Virus record (IMG/VR): IMGVR_UViG_3300026097_000097
Location: 1-24,947 of that record
DNA from: a virus
Length of the DNA: 24,947 bases
Strand: one strand, 5' to 3'
This document shows positions 13,472-20,456 of the stretch, piece after piece (the stretch's first letter is position 1; the number at the start of each line of letters is the position of its first letter). The notes under the pieces are model-generated. The model had not been told where the DNA came from. It searched no databases and saw only the letters and a list, made by a program, of their open reading frames with translations. A program made the position numbers and the translations under genes.

Positions 13472-14137
13472 ATGGCAACATCAGGTACATATAGCTTTAG
13501 CATGGACATAGATGAAGTAATCGAAGAAGCTATGGAGATGATTGGTGGAGAAGCTACACTTGGTAATGAACCAAAGTCTGCTCGCCGTTCTATTAACTTA
13601 CTTCTACAAGACTGGCAGAACCGTGGTATTCAGCTATGGACTGTGGGTACAACTACTGTTACTGTAACTACAAGTGTTACATCTTATACTCTTGGTAATG
13701 AGAATGTAGATGTACTAGAAGCAGTAGTAAGTCGTAATGGTATTGACCTACAACTTGAGCGTATTAGCATGGAGGAGTATCTCAAAGTTCCACGTAAAGG
13801 GCAGACAGGTCGTCCTACTCAGTTTGCTGTACGCCGTGAGCGTGATGCGTCTAAAGTATTTCTATGGCCTGTACCAGAAAATAGTACAGATAAAATTAAG
13901 TTTGAAACATTTAAATACTTTGAAGATGTAACAAGGTCTTCACAGACTGCAGATATATCTCGTAGGTTCTATCCTTGCTTAACTGCAGGTACAGCTTACT
14001 TCATGTCAATGAAACGTCCTGGCGTAGACCCTGGGCGTATTACTATGATTAAACAAGAGTATGAAGAAAGACTTATGAGGGCACAGGAGGAAGACAAGGA
14101 ACGTGCAAGTATGTTTATACTTCCTCGTTTAAGGTAA
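13472..14137 (+). CDS. P22 gp4-like tail accessory factor / head-tail adaptor
   Basis: Head completion protein that binds below the portal ring and stabilises packaged DNA. The 221-aa sequence has the recognisable P22 gp4-type N-terminal helices: IDEVIEEAMEMIGGE (13-27), and EPKSARRSINLLLQDWQNRG (33-52) leading into IQLWTVG. A beta domain follows, then YPCLTAGTAYFMSMKRPG (about 167-184) and a charged C-terminal helix. Family members are typically 160-220 aa, so the length fits. Together with the gp10-like hub at 21662 it is the main evidence for a P22-like short tail. The ATG directly follows the previous stop. Confidence 0.87.
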   Translation: MATSGTYSFSMDIDEVIEEAMEMIGGEATLGNEPKSARRSINLLLQDWQNRGIQLWTVGTTTVTVTTSVTSYTLGNENVDVLEAVVSRNGIDLQLERISMEEYLKVPRKGQTGRPTQFAVRRERDASKVFLWPVPENSTDKIKFETFKYFEDVTRSSQTADISRRFYPCLTAGTAYFMSMKRPGVDPGRITMIKQEYEERLMRAQEEDKERASMFILPRLR

Positions 14138-14142
14138 TTATT

Positions 14143-14394
14143 ATGGCAGCAAGAAGAACATTAGGTCTATGTGATATCTGTGGGTTTAGATATCCATTAA
14201 AGAGTTTAAAGAAAAATAGTTATGGTATGATGGTTTGTTCCATGGACTACGAAGGTAAATATGATTTGGTAAACCATCCACAGAATAGGATAGCTAAAGT
14301 TTCAGATGACGAGAATGTTAAAGACGCAAGACCTCAAGTACCATCAATGGTTTCTGCAGTTCCCGTATCAGCTTGGTTGCCTCCATATCCGTAG
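14143..14394 (+). CDS. CDICG zinc-finger structural-module protein A
   Basis: An 83-aa protein with LCDICGFRYPLKSLKKNSYG (9-28), then MVC and GKYDLVNHPQN. The candidate metal ligands are C10, C13, C32 and H45. The same blocks with identical spacing appear in the next gene, so the two are tandem paralogs. This copy ends in a Pro/Val-rich tail rather than the RWNTV ending. CDICG/NSYG proteins recur in phage tail modules, but their job is unknown to me. The Shine-Dalgarno is AAGG in the end of the adaptor gene. Confidence 0.78.
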   Translation: MAARRTLGLCDICGFRYPLKSLKKNSYGMMVCSMDYEGKYDLVNHPQNRIAKVSDDENVKDARPQVPSMVSAVPVSAWLPPYP

Positions 14395-14402
14395 GGAAGT
14401 AA

Positions 14403-14702
14403 ATGGCAAAAGGAAAACATGTTAGAGCTGAGTGTGATATTTGTGGGTTTGCTTATAGAAGGAGCTTACTACGTAAGAACAGCTATAACTTATGGGTATG
14501 CCCAAGTGATTGGGATGGTGGATATGATAGAGTTAACCACGCCCAGAACAAGTCGCCTGACTTAAGAGACAATAGTCAGTATGTAATAAACGCACGACCC
14601 GACCCTAACATTGATAGGAATATTAAATGGGAAGATGCAACTGAAGTTTATACCACTATTTATCAGTGGGAACTTGTAGATAAAAGGTGGAATACAGTAT
14701 AA
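14403..14702 (+). CDS. CDICG zinc-finger structural-module protein B (paralog)
   Basis: A 99-aa protein with CDICGFAYRRSLLRKNSYNL (11-30), WVC, and GGYDRVNHAQN, so C11, C14, C33 and H46 match protein A one residue later. The C-terminus WELVDKRWNTV is typical of the full-length form of this family as I remember it. It lies 8 bases after copy A and its stop shares one base with the fiber start (TAATG), suggesting coupled synthesis with the fiber. It may be a small virion or fiber-associated protein; it could also regulate, but no DNA-binding evidence is seen. Confidence 0.8.
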   Translation: MAKGKHVRAECDICGFAYRRSLLRKNSYNLWVCPSDWDGGYDRVNHAQNKSPDLRDNSQYVINARPDPNIDRNIKWEDATEVYTTIYQWELVDKRWNTV

Positions 14703-17521
14703 TGACAGACTTAACTGGTAAACTAATTGCTAACTCCTATAAAGACCTTCTCACTATTAACTCTAGTGCAACAAATGAAGGTGTTGATGGTACTCTTCGT
14801 AGAGTACAGGATGGCTCAGGAACTAATACTGCATTAGAACTTTCTCAAAACGCAGCTAAGATTTACGGTGATGTAGACATTACTGGTACACTAGATGTAG
14901 CAGCAATTAATCTTAATGGTTTAGATGTCAGTGCTATTAATGTAGTAGACCTTTCTGCTACTAATATTAATACAACAAACATCACAGTAAATGGTGACGG
15001 TGTAGCTACAAGTGCTGCACTTACATCTGTTGAAGCAATTATCTCAAGTAACATTGTATTTGTTCTTAATGCACAGGCATCTGTGCTAGGTGTATTAGCA
15101 AGCTTAGCAGCTGTAGATACTAACTTACAAAGTAATATTAATCAGGTATCAGCTGTAGCTGCTCAGAATACAGTACAAACAAGTATCAATGCTGTACAGA
15201 TAGGATTAGCTCAAACATCTATTGCAGCTAATGCTTCAGCTATTCTAGCTAATACTTCAGCTATTGCTCTTAATGCTACTGCTATTAATAATGTATCAGC
15301 TGCACTGGTATCCACCTCTGGCGTTTTAACAACTAATATTAACACAGTTTCAGCAGGGTTGTCAACAGCTAATGTTAGCATTGCGGCAAATAGTTCTGCA
15401 ATTGCTGTAAATTCTGCGGCGATTACATCTATTAATGGAGTGATAGGAACTTTAGCAAGTGCTGGTACATCTGCCACTTTAGAAAGCCGTATAGCTGCTG
15501 TAAGCTCTACAATGGCAACAAGTATAGCTAATAGTAATTCTGCTATTACAGCCTTATCTGCTACACTTGAAAGCCGTATAGATACTGTAAGCTCAACTAT
15601 GGCTACAAGCATTAGTAATAGTAACTCTGCTATTACTGCCTTATCTGCAACTATGGCTACAAGTATTAGTAATAGTAATTCTGCTATTGCTGCCCTATCT
15701 GCAACTATGGCTACAAGCATTGCCAATCATCTGCCTCTAGCAGGTGGGACAATGACTGGTAACCTTATTTTAAATGCTGACCCCACAGTAGACCTTGGTG
15801 CTGCTACTAAACAATATGTAGATAATCTTACTGCAGCAGGCATTCACTTCCATGAGGCAGTTCGATTTGAACAGCCAGGACCAGTATCTGCTACTTATGA
15901 TAATGGTACAGATGGTGTAGGTGCTACGCTGACTAATGCAGGCACACAATCTATATTAATAGTTGATGGTGTAACAGCTGTTAATGATGACCGTATTCTT
16001 ATTTATGAACAAGTGTCAGCTACACAAAATGGTGTATATGTAGTTACAACTATTGGTTCACCTAGTACTAACTGGGTACTTACACGTTCTTCAGATACAA
16101 ATACTGCAGGACCTGGTTCTTCTACTCAACTAGATTCAGGCTCTTATTTCTTTATTACTGAGGGTAATACAGGAGCAGGTGAATCTTATATCTGTAACGT
16201 AGATACATCTATTGTCTTTGGTACTACTGATATTACATTTGTACAGTTTAGTTCAGCTATACAGTATACAGCAGGAACTAACATTAACATATCAAATGAC
16301 CGTATTATTTCTACATCAGGTGTACCTACTAATGCTGAGTTAGCTGCAGTCTCTGCAACATTGGCTACAAGCATTGCTAACGTATCTGCTACATTAGAAG
16401 GTAGGATTGCTGCAGTTTCTGCGCTTATTCCTACATCATTAACACAACTTGGTATTAGTGATGGAACAGCTGGTCAATATTTACAAACAGATGGTAACAA
16501 TGTATTTACATTTGTCTCCATAGCAGCAGGAGGTGGCTCTGGAACAGTAACAAATATTAAAGCTGGTTCTAATATCTCTATAACAGAGGCAGGGACTACA
16601 GTTACTGAGACAACTACAAGTGCCACTATTGCTGTGACTGCTAGCCCTACATTCTCTAGTGCAGTAATTACTGGTGACTTAACAGTTGATACAAATACAT
16701 TATATGTTGATAGCGCAAATAATAATGTTGGTATTGGTACTATAACTCCAAATACTTTGTTGGACGTAGAGTCAAATACAGCATCAGAAATTAGAGCTGT
16801 TAGAGATGGTGGAAGGTCTGTCAACATTTATGCTGATGGAGTAAATGCAATACTTGGGTATAATACTGGAGAACTAAGAATCGGTGAAACCACCAGCACC
16901 ATTTCTTCTAATTTTACAGAACGTATGCGCATTGATAGCAGTGGAAATGTTGGAATTGGTATTACATCCCCAAGTGCTGACTTGCATTTGTTTAAAACAA
17001 CTGGTGACGTTGGTATTAATATCCAATCAAGCGCAACAATAAACGCAAAAGCATTTATTAACCTTTATGGAAGGGATGGGTCAAACGTCAACCAGATTTG
17101 GAAGATTGAGAATAATGCACATGCTTTAACATTTAATGATGATGGCACAGAGCGCATGAGACTTGAAACAGATGGTGACCTACATGTCGATGGTAACGTA
17201 GTTGCTTACTCTACTACTATATCTGATAAGCGTCTTAAGAAAAACATCCAACCTATTGAAAATGCCTTGTGGAAAGTAAGCCAAATCAATGGCTGTACCT
17301 TTACATATCTTAAAGATGACCGTAAAAGCGCAGGCTTGATTGCTCAAGACCTTGAGAAAGTTTTACCATCTGCTGTTATTGAAGACAAGGCAGTATTCCA
17401 TGGGGAAGAGGGAGAGACTTATAAGACTGTACAGTATGACCAAGTTATTGGTTTGCTTGTAGAAGCTATCAAAGAGTTGAATGCTAAAGTTGAAAGGTTA
17501 GAGAATGGCTCTTCCAGCTAG
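14702..17521 (+). CDS. Tail fiber with C-terminal S74 intramolecular chaperone
   Basis: A 939-aa receptor-binding fiber. ATG 14702 (TAATG with the previous stop) is preferred; an upstream ATG at 14687 adds five residues. The N-terminus (MTDLTGKLIANSYKDLLTIN) is a virion-attachment module seen in marine phage fibers. Residues 268-342 contain 18-residue repeats (MATSISNSNSAITALSA) suited to a trimeric coiled coil. LPLAGGTMTGNL (near 344) is a common fiber segment. The last 99 residues form a Peptidase_S74 domain beginning SDKRLKKNI: S841 and K846 match the Ser-Lys dyad used for self-cleavage just before the serine once the trimer has folded. The overlapping adhesin gene starts inside its last codons. 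Host range would depend on the part between about 380 and 840. Confidence 0.93.
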   Translation: MTDLTGKLIANSYKDLLTINSSATNEGVDGTLRRVQDGSGTNTALELSQNAAKIYGDVDITGTLDVAAINLNGLDVSAINVVDLSATNINTTNITVNGDGVATSAALTSVEAIISSNIVFVLNAQASVLGVLASLAAVDTNLQSNINQVSAVAAQNTVQTSINAVQIGLAQTSIAANASAILANTSAIALNATAINNVSAALVSTSGVLTTNINTVSAGLSTANVSIAANSSAIAVNSAAITSINGVIGTLASAGTSATLESRIAAVSSTMATSIANSNSAITALSATLESRIDTVSSTMATSISNSNSAITALSATMATSISNSNSAIAALSATMATSIANHLPLAGGTMTGNLILNADPTVDLGAATKQYVDNLTAAGIHFHEAVRFEQPGPVSATYDNGTDGVGATLTNAGTQSILIVDGVTAVNDDRILIYEQVSATQNGVYVVTTIGSPSTNWVLTRSSDTNTAGPGSSTQLDSGSYFFITEGNTGAGESYICNVDTSIVFGTTDITFVQFSSAIQYTAGTNINISNDRIISTSGVPTNAELAAVSATLATSIANVSATLEGRIAAVSALIPTSLTQLGISDGTAGQYLQTDGNNVFTFVSIAAGGGSGTVTNIKAGSNISITEAGTTVTETTTSATIAVTASPTFSSAVITGDLTVDTNTLYVDSANNNVGIGTITPNTLLDVESNTASEIRAVRDGGRSVNIYADGVNAILGYNTGELRIGETTSTISSNFTERMRIDSSGNVGIGITSPSADLHLFKTTGDVGINIQSSATINAKAFINLYGRDGSNVNQIWKIENNAHALTFNDDGTERMRLETDGDLHVDGNVVAYSTTISDKRLKKNIQPIENALWKVSQINGCTFTYLKDDRKSAGLIAQDLEKVLPSAVIEDKAVFHGEEGETYKTVQYDQVIGLLVEAIKELNAKVERLENGSSS
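15503..15727 (+). repeat. 54-base coding repeats in the fiber shaft
   Basis: Units at 15503-15556, 15590-15643 and 15644-15697, with a partial copy at 15698-15727, encode variants of S-x-T-M-A-T-S-I-x-N-S-N-S-A-I-x-A-L. A 33-base LESRI-containing insert (15557-15589) separates the first two. Copies differ mostly at synonymous positions. Confidence 0.85.
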
Positions 17522-18467
17522 CGGCCAAATAACATTAAATGAAATACATGTTGAAGCTGGTGGTACATCAACTACTGAAGTTACTATCAATGATGCAGAT
17601 GTTCGTGCGCTTATTGGTGCATCATCTGGTCAAGCTAACTTATCCTTTGCAGACTTTTATGGTGCGAGTGCCACTGTAACAATTAACATTACTCTTACAG
17701 GTAATACTAATAACTATAATATATTTAATAGTAAGGGTGGTACATATGTTGCAGGTAAGACAATAGTTAATCTAACTATTAACTCTGGTGTTACAGTTGG
17801 TTCTACCTCTACAGGTACTTATGCCTTAGATACAGGAACTGGTTGGGCATCTGGTGATGTAATTAATATTGTAAACAATGGTACTGTTAAAGGCCGTGGT
17901 GGTAATGGCGGTAAGGGTGGGGATGCTGCGTATGGTGTGTCTGTTCAAAATGGTGCTGCAGGTGGAACAGGTGGTCCTGCTTTCCGTGCGCAGTTTGCCT
18001 GTACATTCACAAACAACGGCTCTGTCTATGGCGGTGGTGGTGGCGGTGGTGGAGCTGGTGGACGTTATTTTAGTACTTCTGTAGGTAAAGTCACTACTTT
18101 TTATGTAGATGGAGGAAACGGCGGTGGCGGTGGAGCTGGTGTAAACGGAGGTAGCGGAGGAGGAGGAGGAACTGCAAGCGGTGGTCCTAATGGTACTATT
18201 CGAACAAATGGCAACTCAGGCTCTAATGGTACTTCAACAGCTGGTGGGGCTGGAGGAACTAGTGATAACCTTGGTGGTGGCGGTCTTGTTGGAGGTGCTG
18301 GTGGTGGTTTAGGAGCTAACGGTTCAGCAGGGACAGCCAATACTTTTAATAATACTACAGCAGCTACACCAGGAGCAGGAGGGACACGTGGATTCTATCA
18401 AGTAGGTGCAGCAAGTATTAATGGTGGTTCTGGTATAGGTGGAACAGTAGGTGGTAGAAGTTCTTAG
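17505..18467 (+). CDS. Glycine-rich tail adhesin
   Basis: A 320-aa protein. The first 55 residues (MALPASGQITLNEIHVEAGG through FADFYGA) are an attachment domain seen on marine phage fibers. Residues 56-125 are beta-rich. From about 126 to the end the protein is dominated by Gly with Asn, Ser and Thr (for example GGNGGGGGAGVNGGSGGGGG, 203-222). This resembles the glycine-rich blocks of T-even gp38-type adhesins, which pack as polyglycine II sheets and expose variable loops for receptor binding. Intervening non-glycine stretches (FRAQFACTFTNNG, RYFSTSVGKVTTFYVD, RGFYQVGAASIN) would be candidate loops. The ATG overlaps the fiber gene by 17 bases, so expression is coupled. Confidence 0.85.
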   Translation: MALPASGQITLNEIHVEAGGTSTTEVTINDADVRALIGASSGQANLSFADFYGASATVTINITLTGNTNNYNIFNSKGGTYVAGKTIVNLTINSGVTVGSTSTGTYALDTGTGWASGDVINIVNNGTVKGRGGNGGKGGDAAYGVSVQNGAAGGTGGPAFRAQFACTFTNNGSVYGGGGGGGGAGGRYFSTSVGKVTTFYVDGGNGGGGGAGVNGGSGGGGGTASGGPNGTIRTNGNSGSNGTSTAGGAGGTSDNLGGGGLVGGAGGGLGANGSAGTANTFNNTTAATPGAGGTRGFYQVGAASINGGSGIGGTVGGRSS

Positions 18468-18496
18468 TTGACATTAATTAATATAAAGGTTATAAT
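18468..18496 (+). promoter_or_regulatory. Full-consensus sigma70 promoter
   Basis: TTGACA at 18468-18473 and TATAAT at 18491-18496 with a 17-base spacer, a perfect match to the sigma70 consensus. The -35 begins at the base after the adhesin stop. The expected start, 18503, is the A of the next gene's ATG. Confidence 0.8.
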
Positions 18497-18502
18497 AGTA
18501 AG

Positions 18503-18862
18503 ATGAATTATAAAATACATGTATCAGGTTATATTGAAGAAACACAACAATTGCTTGTATCTTTTTCTAGTGATGACACAAAGCTTGAAGCTAAAGACTA
18601 TCAGTCTATGGCTTTTGATATTGTACCTTATGGTGATATAAGCATTGAAGAAATTTTAAAGAATATCGCTAGGCAAGCTCCTACTGTTTGTCAAGACATT
18701 GTTACTTATGAATCTATTACGAATAACGATAAGAAATCAGAAGAGTTTAGAAATTTAATTGGACAGAGTTTTGATTATGATATTTCTGATTTATTTATAC
18801 TAGATAGAGCAGTAATAGAAAAAGAGTTGACTAAAGATGTAAAGGAAAGCGAAGAAATATAA
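18503..18862 (+). CDS. Unknown phage protein downstream of adhesin (cassette gene 1)
   Basis: A 119-aa acidic protein. The N-terminus MNYKIHVSGYIEETQQLLVS begins with a beta hairpin pattern, followed by FSSDDTKLEAKDYQSMAFDI, PYGD, and a helical half with an acidic end. I recall similar small proteins after fibers in marine phages, where a fiber-assembly chaperone could be expected, but the function is not established. There is no close Shine-Dalgarno; the predicted transcription start coincides with the ATG, so translation may be leaderless. The stop overlaps the next ATG by one base. Confidence 0.72.
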   Translation: MNYKIHVSGYIEETQQLLVSFSSDDTKLEAKDYQSMAFDIVPYGDISIEEILKNIARQAPTVCQDIVTYESITNNDKKSEEFRNLIGQSFDYDISDLFILDRAVIEKELTKDVKESEEI

Positions 18863-19539
18863 TGACTGTTGAATCTACTATTACTTTTGAAACTCCAGAA
18901 AATACTGATAATATTATTTTAGTAGCTGCTGCTTTTAATATTCAAAAGGGACAGTTTATGAGTAGGGATGATGCTCGTGATATCCCGCATAATAAAACAA
19001 AGATAATAAATCATCCTACTATTTCTGGATTAATTAAGACGGGTGAAAATCATCTTATGACTAAAGGTCGCATACGTATGATTTTTACACTAGATAAAGA
19101 TATAACGACAGAACAGATTCAAAATTATATTACATATATTGAATCAGATTTAATTAATGGTAAGGCTATTTATGTAGAAGCAGCTAATGAACTACATGTT
19201 TTTTATACAGCAATATATGCTCAGGAAACATTTAGAGAGTTTAGTGTTAAGTATGCACCATTGTCTACTAAAGCTAAAATGATTTTCCATGAGGGAAGTG
19301 ATTTACTTTGCTGTCTTAGAATAGATGGTGAGCCTGAGGCTTGGACTACAGAGTATAGAGATATTACTAATACGGCTACGATAGATAAGAAGGGTAACTT
19401 ATGTTATGTTGTGTTTAGTACTGATGTTTCTTCTGGTAATAAATCTTTATCTCGTGGTAAAGCATATAAGTTAACCTCAGATACTATTGATATTACTGTA
19501 TCTGAAAATACTAAAGTTGTGAGAATGTATCGTGATTAA
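18862..19539 (+). CDS. Unknown 225-aa protein (cassette gene 2)
   Basis: Starts in TAATG with cassette gene 1. The sequence is a mixed alpha/beta protein with strands (NIILVAAAFNI, AIYVEAANELHVFYTAIYA), a helix (TTEQIQNYITYIESDLI), and a C-terminal part with KGNLCYVVFSTDVSSGNKSL and RGKAYKLTSDTIDI. No catalytic motif or transmembrane segment is visible and I do not recognise the family. It is AT-rich and tied by overlap to the Coq4-like gene. A fiber-associated or host-interaction function is only a guess. Confidence 0.7.
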   Translation: MTVESTITFETPENTDNIILVAAAFNIQKGQFMSRDDARDIPHNKTKIINHPTISGLIKTGENHLMTKGRIRMIFTLDKDITTEQIQNYITYIESDLINGKAIYVEAANELHVFYTAIYAQETFREFSVKYAPLSTKAKMIFHEGSDLLCCLRIDGEPEAWTTEYRDITNTATIDKKGNLCYVVFSTDVSSGNKSLSRGKAYKLTSDTIDITVSENTKVVRMYRD

Positions 19540-20209
19540 TTTTATTAAAGCAGTTTATCATTGCAATAAACTAAGAACAGATAAACCAGAAGATAAACCT
19601 AAGAGAGTTTCTAAAATAATAAATCTATTTGGAACAAAGAGATACTTAAAGAAACGTGCTAAGTTTTTTTCTAATCCAGAAAATACAGAGTTATTATATC
19701 GTAAAAAAACTTTATACACATTGCTTAAAGATTATAAACAATTTCGTAAGTATAAAGAAGGAACTTTAGGAAAAGAACTTTATAATTTTTTAAGTTCTGA
19801 AGAAGTTGATTATGCTAAAGCAATAGCAGACTTTGCAGGTTTTAATGATGAATATGGCAAACGTGAGAAAAGCATGCACGATATTATACATGTTGTCTTT
19901 GGTTATAGTCGCTCTCGTTTTGGAGAAGGAGCCACATTAATTACAGATTATTGGCAGGGTAATTCTTTTGGATTTGCTTTTATTACTTTACTAGCCCTTG
20001 CTAGACAGAGCATATTACAGCCTTCAGCTGCCCCTATAATCTTTACTGCGCTTAAAGATATATATATAAGACAACAAGGTATAGGCTTACATTTATACCC
20101 TTTTGAAGATAATTTAAAGAAAGATATAAATCAGGTACGAAAAGAACTAAGGATACCTAATAAAGGAAAAGCTACGCATCTTCTTGATAAGTATTCTTCA
20201 TGGGGATGA
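19532..20209 (+). CDS. Coq4-like (ubiquinone biosynthesis family) protein
   Basis: A 225-aa protein with the hallmarks of the Coq4 family: EGTLGKELYNFL (76-87), the metal-binding motif H-D-x-x-H-x11-E (H116, D117, H120, E132) in MHDIIHVVFGYSRSRFGEGA (115-134), and a C-terminal IYIRQQGIGLHLYPFEDN (178-194) followed by DINQVRKELRIP. In cells Coq4 acts in coenzyme Q formation, where eukaryotic COQ4 is linked to processing of the ring C1 position, and it binds membranes and isoprenoid lipid. Whether this protein does that is unknown. The first 60 residues are basic and not obviously part of the family. It starts with GTG 19532, overlapping the previous stop by 8 bases; the first internal Met is residue 115, inside the motif. 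The gene is very AT-rich. Confidence 0.8.
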   Translation: MINFIKAVYHCNKLRTDKPEDKPKRVSKIINLFGTKRYLKKRAKFFSNPENTELLYRKKTLYTLLKDYKQFRKYKEGTLGKELYNFLSSEEVDYAKAIADFAGFNDEYGKREKSMHDIIHVVFGYSRSRFGEGATLITDYWQGNSFGFAFITLLALARQSILQPSAAPIIFTALKDIYIRQQGIGLHLYPFEDNLKKDINQVRKELRIPNKGKATHLLDKYSSWG

Positions 20210-20211
20210 CA

Positions 20212-20240
20212 TTGTTTATTTCAGAGTTTTACTGTATAAT
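20212..20240 (+). promoter_or_regulatory. Sigma70-like promoter for holin and fiber genes
   Basis: TTGTTT at 20212-20217 and TATAAT at 20235-20240 are 17 bases apart. The predicted start near 20247 leaves about 36 nt before the holin-like ATG at 20283. Confidence 0.6.
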
Positions 20241-20282
20241 ATAACAATATATTTTACATTTAGCTTATAGGATAATAATAAC

Positions 20283-20447
20283 ATGCAAGAAGAAACAAAA
20301 CAAGTTATAGATGTAACAGCAGGCGGCGTAACACTAGGGGCATATTTTGCCTGGATACCAGAGGCCACTGCGGTTGCTTCACTTGTCTGGGTACTTCTAC
20401 GTATTTGGGAAACTGAAACAATTCAGAAATTAGTAAATAAAGAATAG
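20283..20447 (+). CDS. Holin-like small membrane protein
   Basis: A 54-aa ORF read from ATG 20283 to TAG 20445-20447. A short polar N-terminus (MQEETKQVIDVTAG) is followed by one or two hydrophobic segments: GVTLGAYFAWIPEATAVASL (15-34) and VWVLLRIWETETIQKL, ending in a charged tail (NKE). The aromatic hydrophobic core with a Pro turn between two helices and an IWET-type basic/acidic end resembles small phage holins, which permeabilise the inner membrane to trigger lysis. No endolysin or spanin is next to it, so the lysis assignment rests on topology alone. Confidence 0.7.
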   Translation: MQEETKQVIDVTAGGVTLGAYFAWIPEATAVASLVWVLLRIWETETIQKLVNKE

Positions 20448-20456
20448 GATAAAAAG

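Noticed and set aside
14674-14703. TTGTAG and TATAAT with an 18-base spacer at the fiber start
   Set aside because: The -10 overlaps the fiber ATG at 14702, so an mRNA from this promoter would start after the start codon. It lies in coding sequence and is likely a chance match.
15211-15726. Long open frame on the minus strand (171 codons)
   Set aside because: It mirrors the repetitive Ala/Ser/Thr fiber shaft on the + strand; its low-complexity translation (repeated AIAELLLLILVAIV) is an artefact of the repeats.
15731-15830. LPLAGGTMTGNL segment as a separate protein or enzyme domain
   Set aside because: It is a common structural segment within phage fibers and is continuous in frame with the rest of the fiber.
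17901-18467. Glycine-rich DNA as a possible simple-sequence or CRISPR-like repeat
   Set aside because: The GGT/GGA/GGC repetition is irregular, in frame, and explained by the polyglycine adhesin; there are no fixed-length repeats or spacers.
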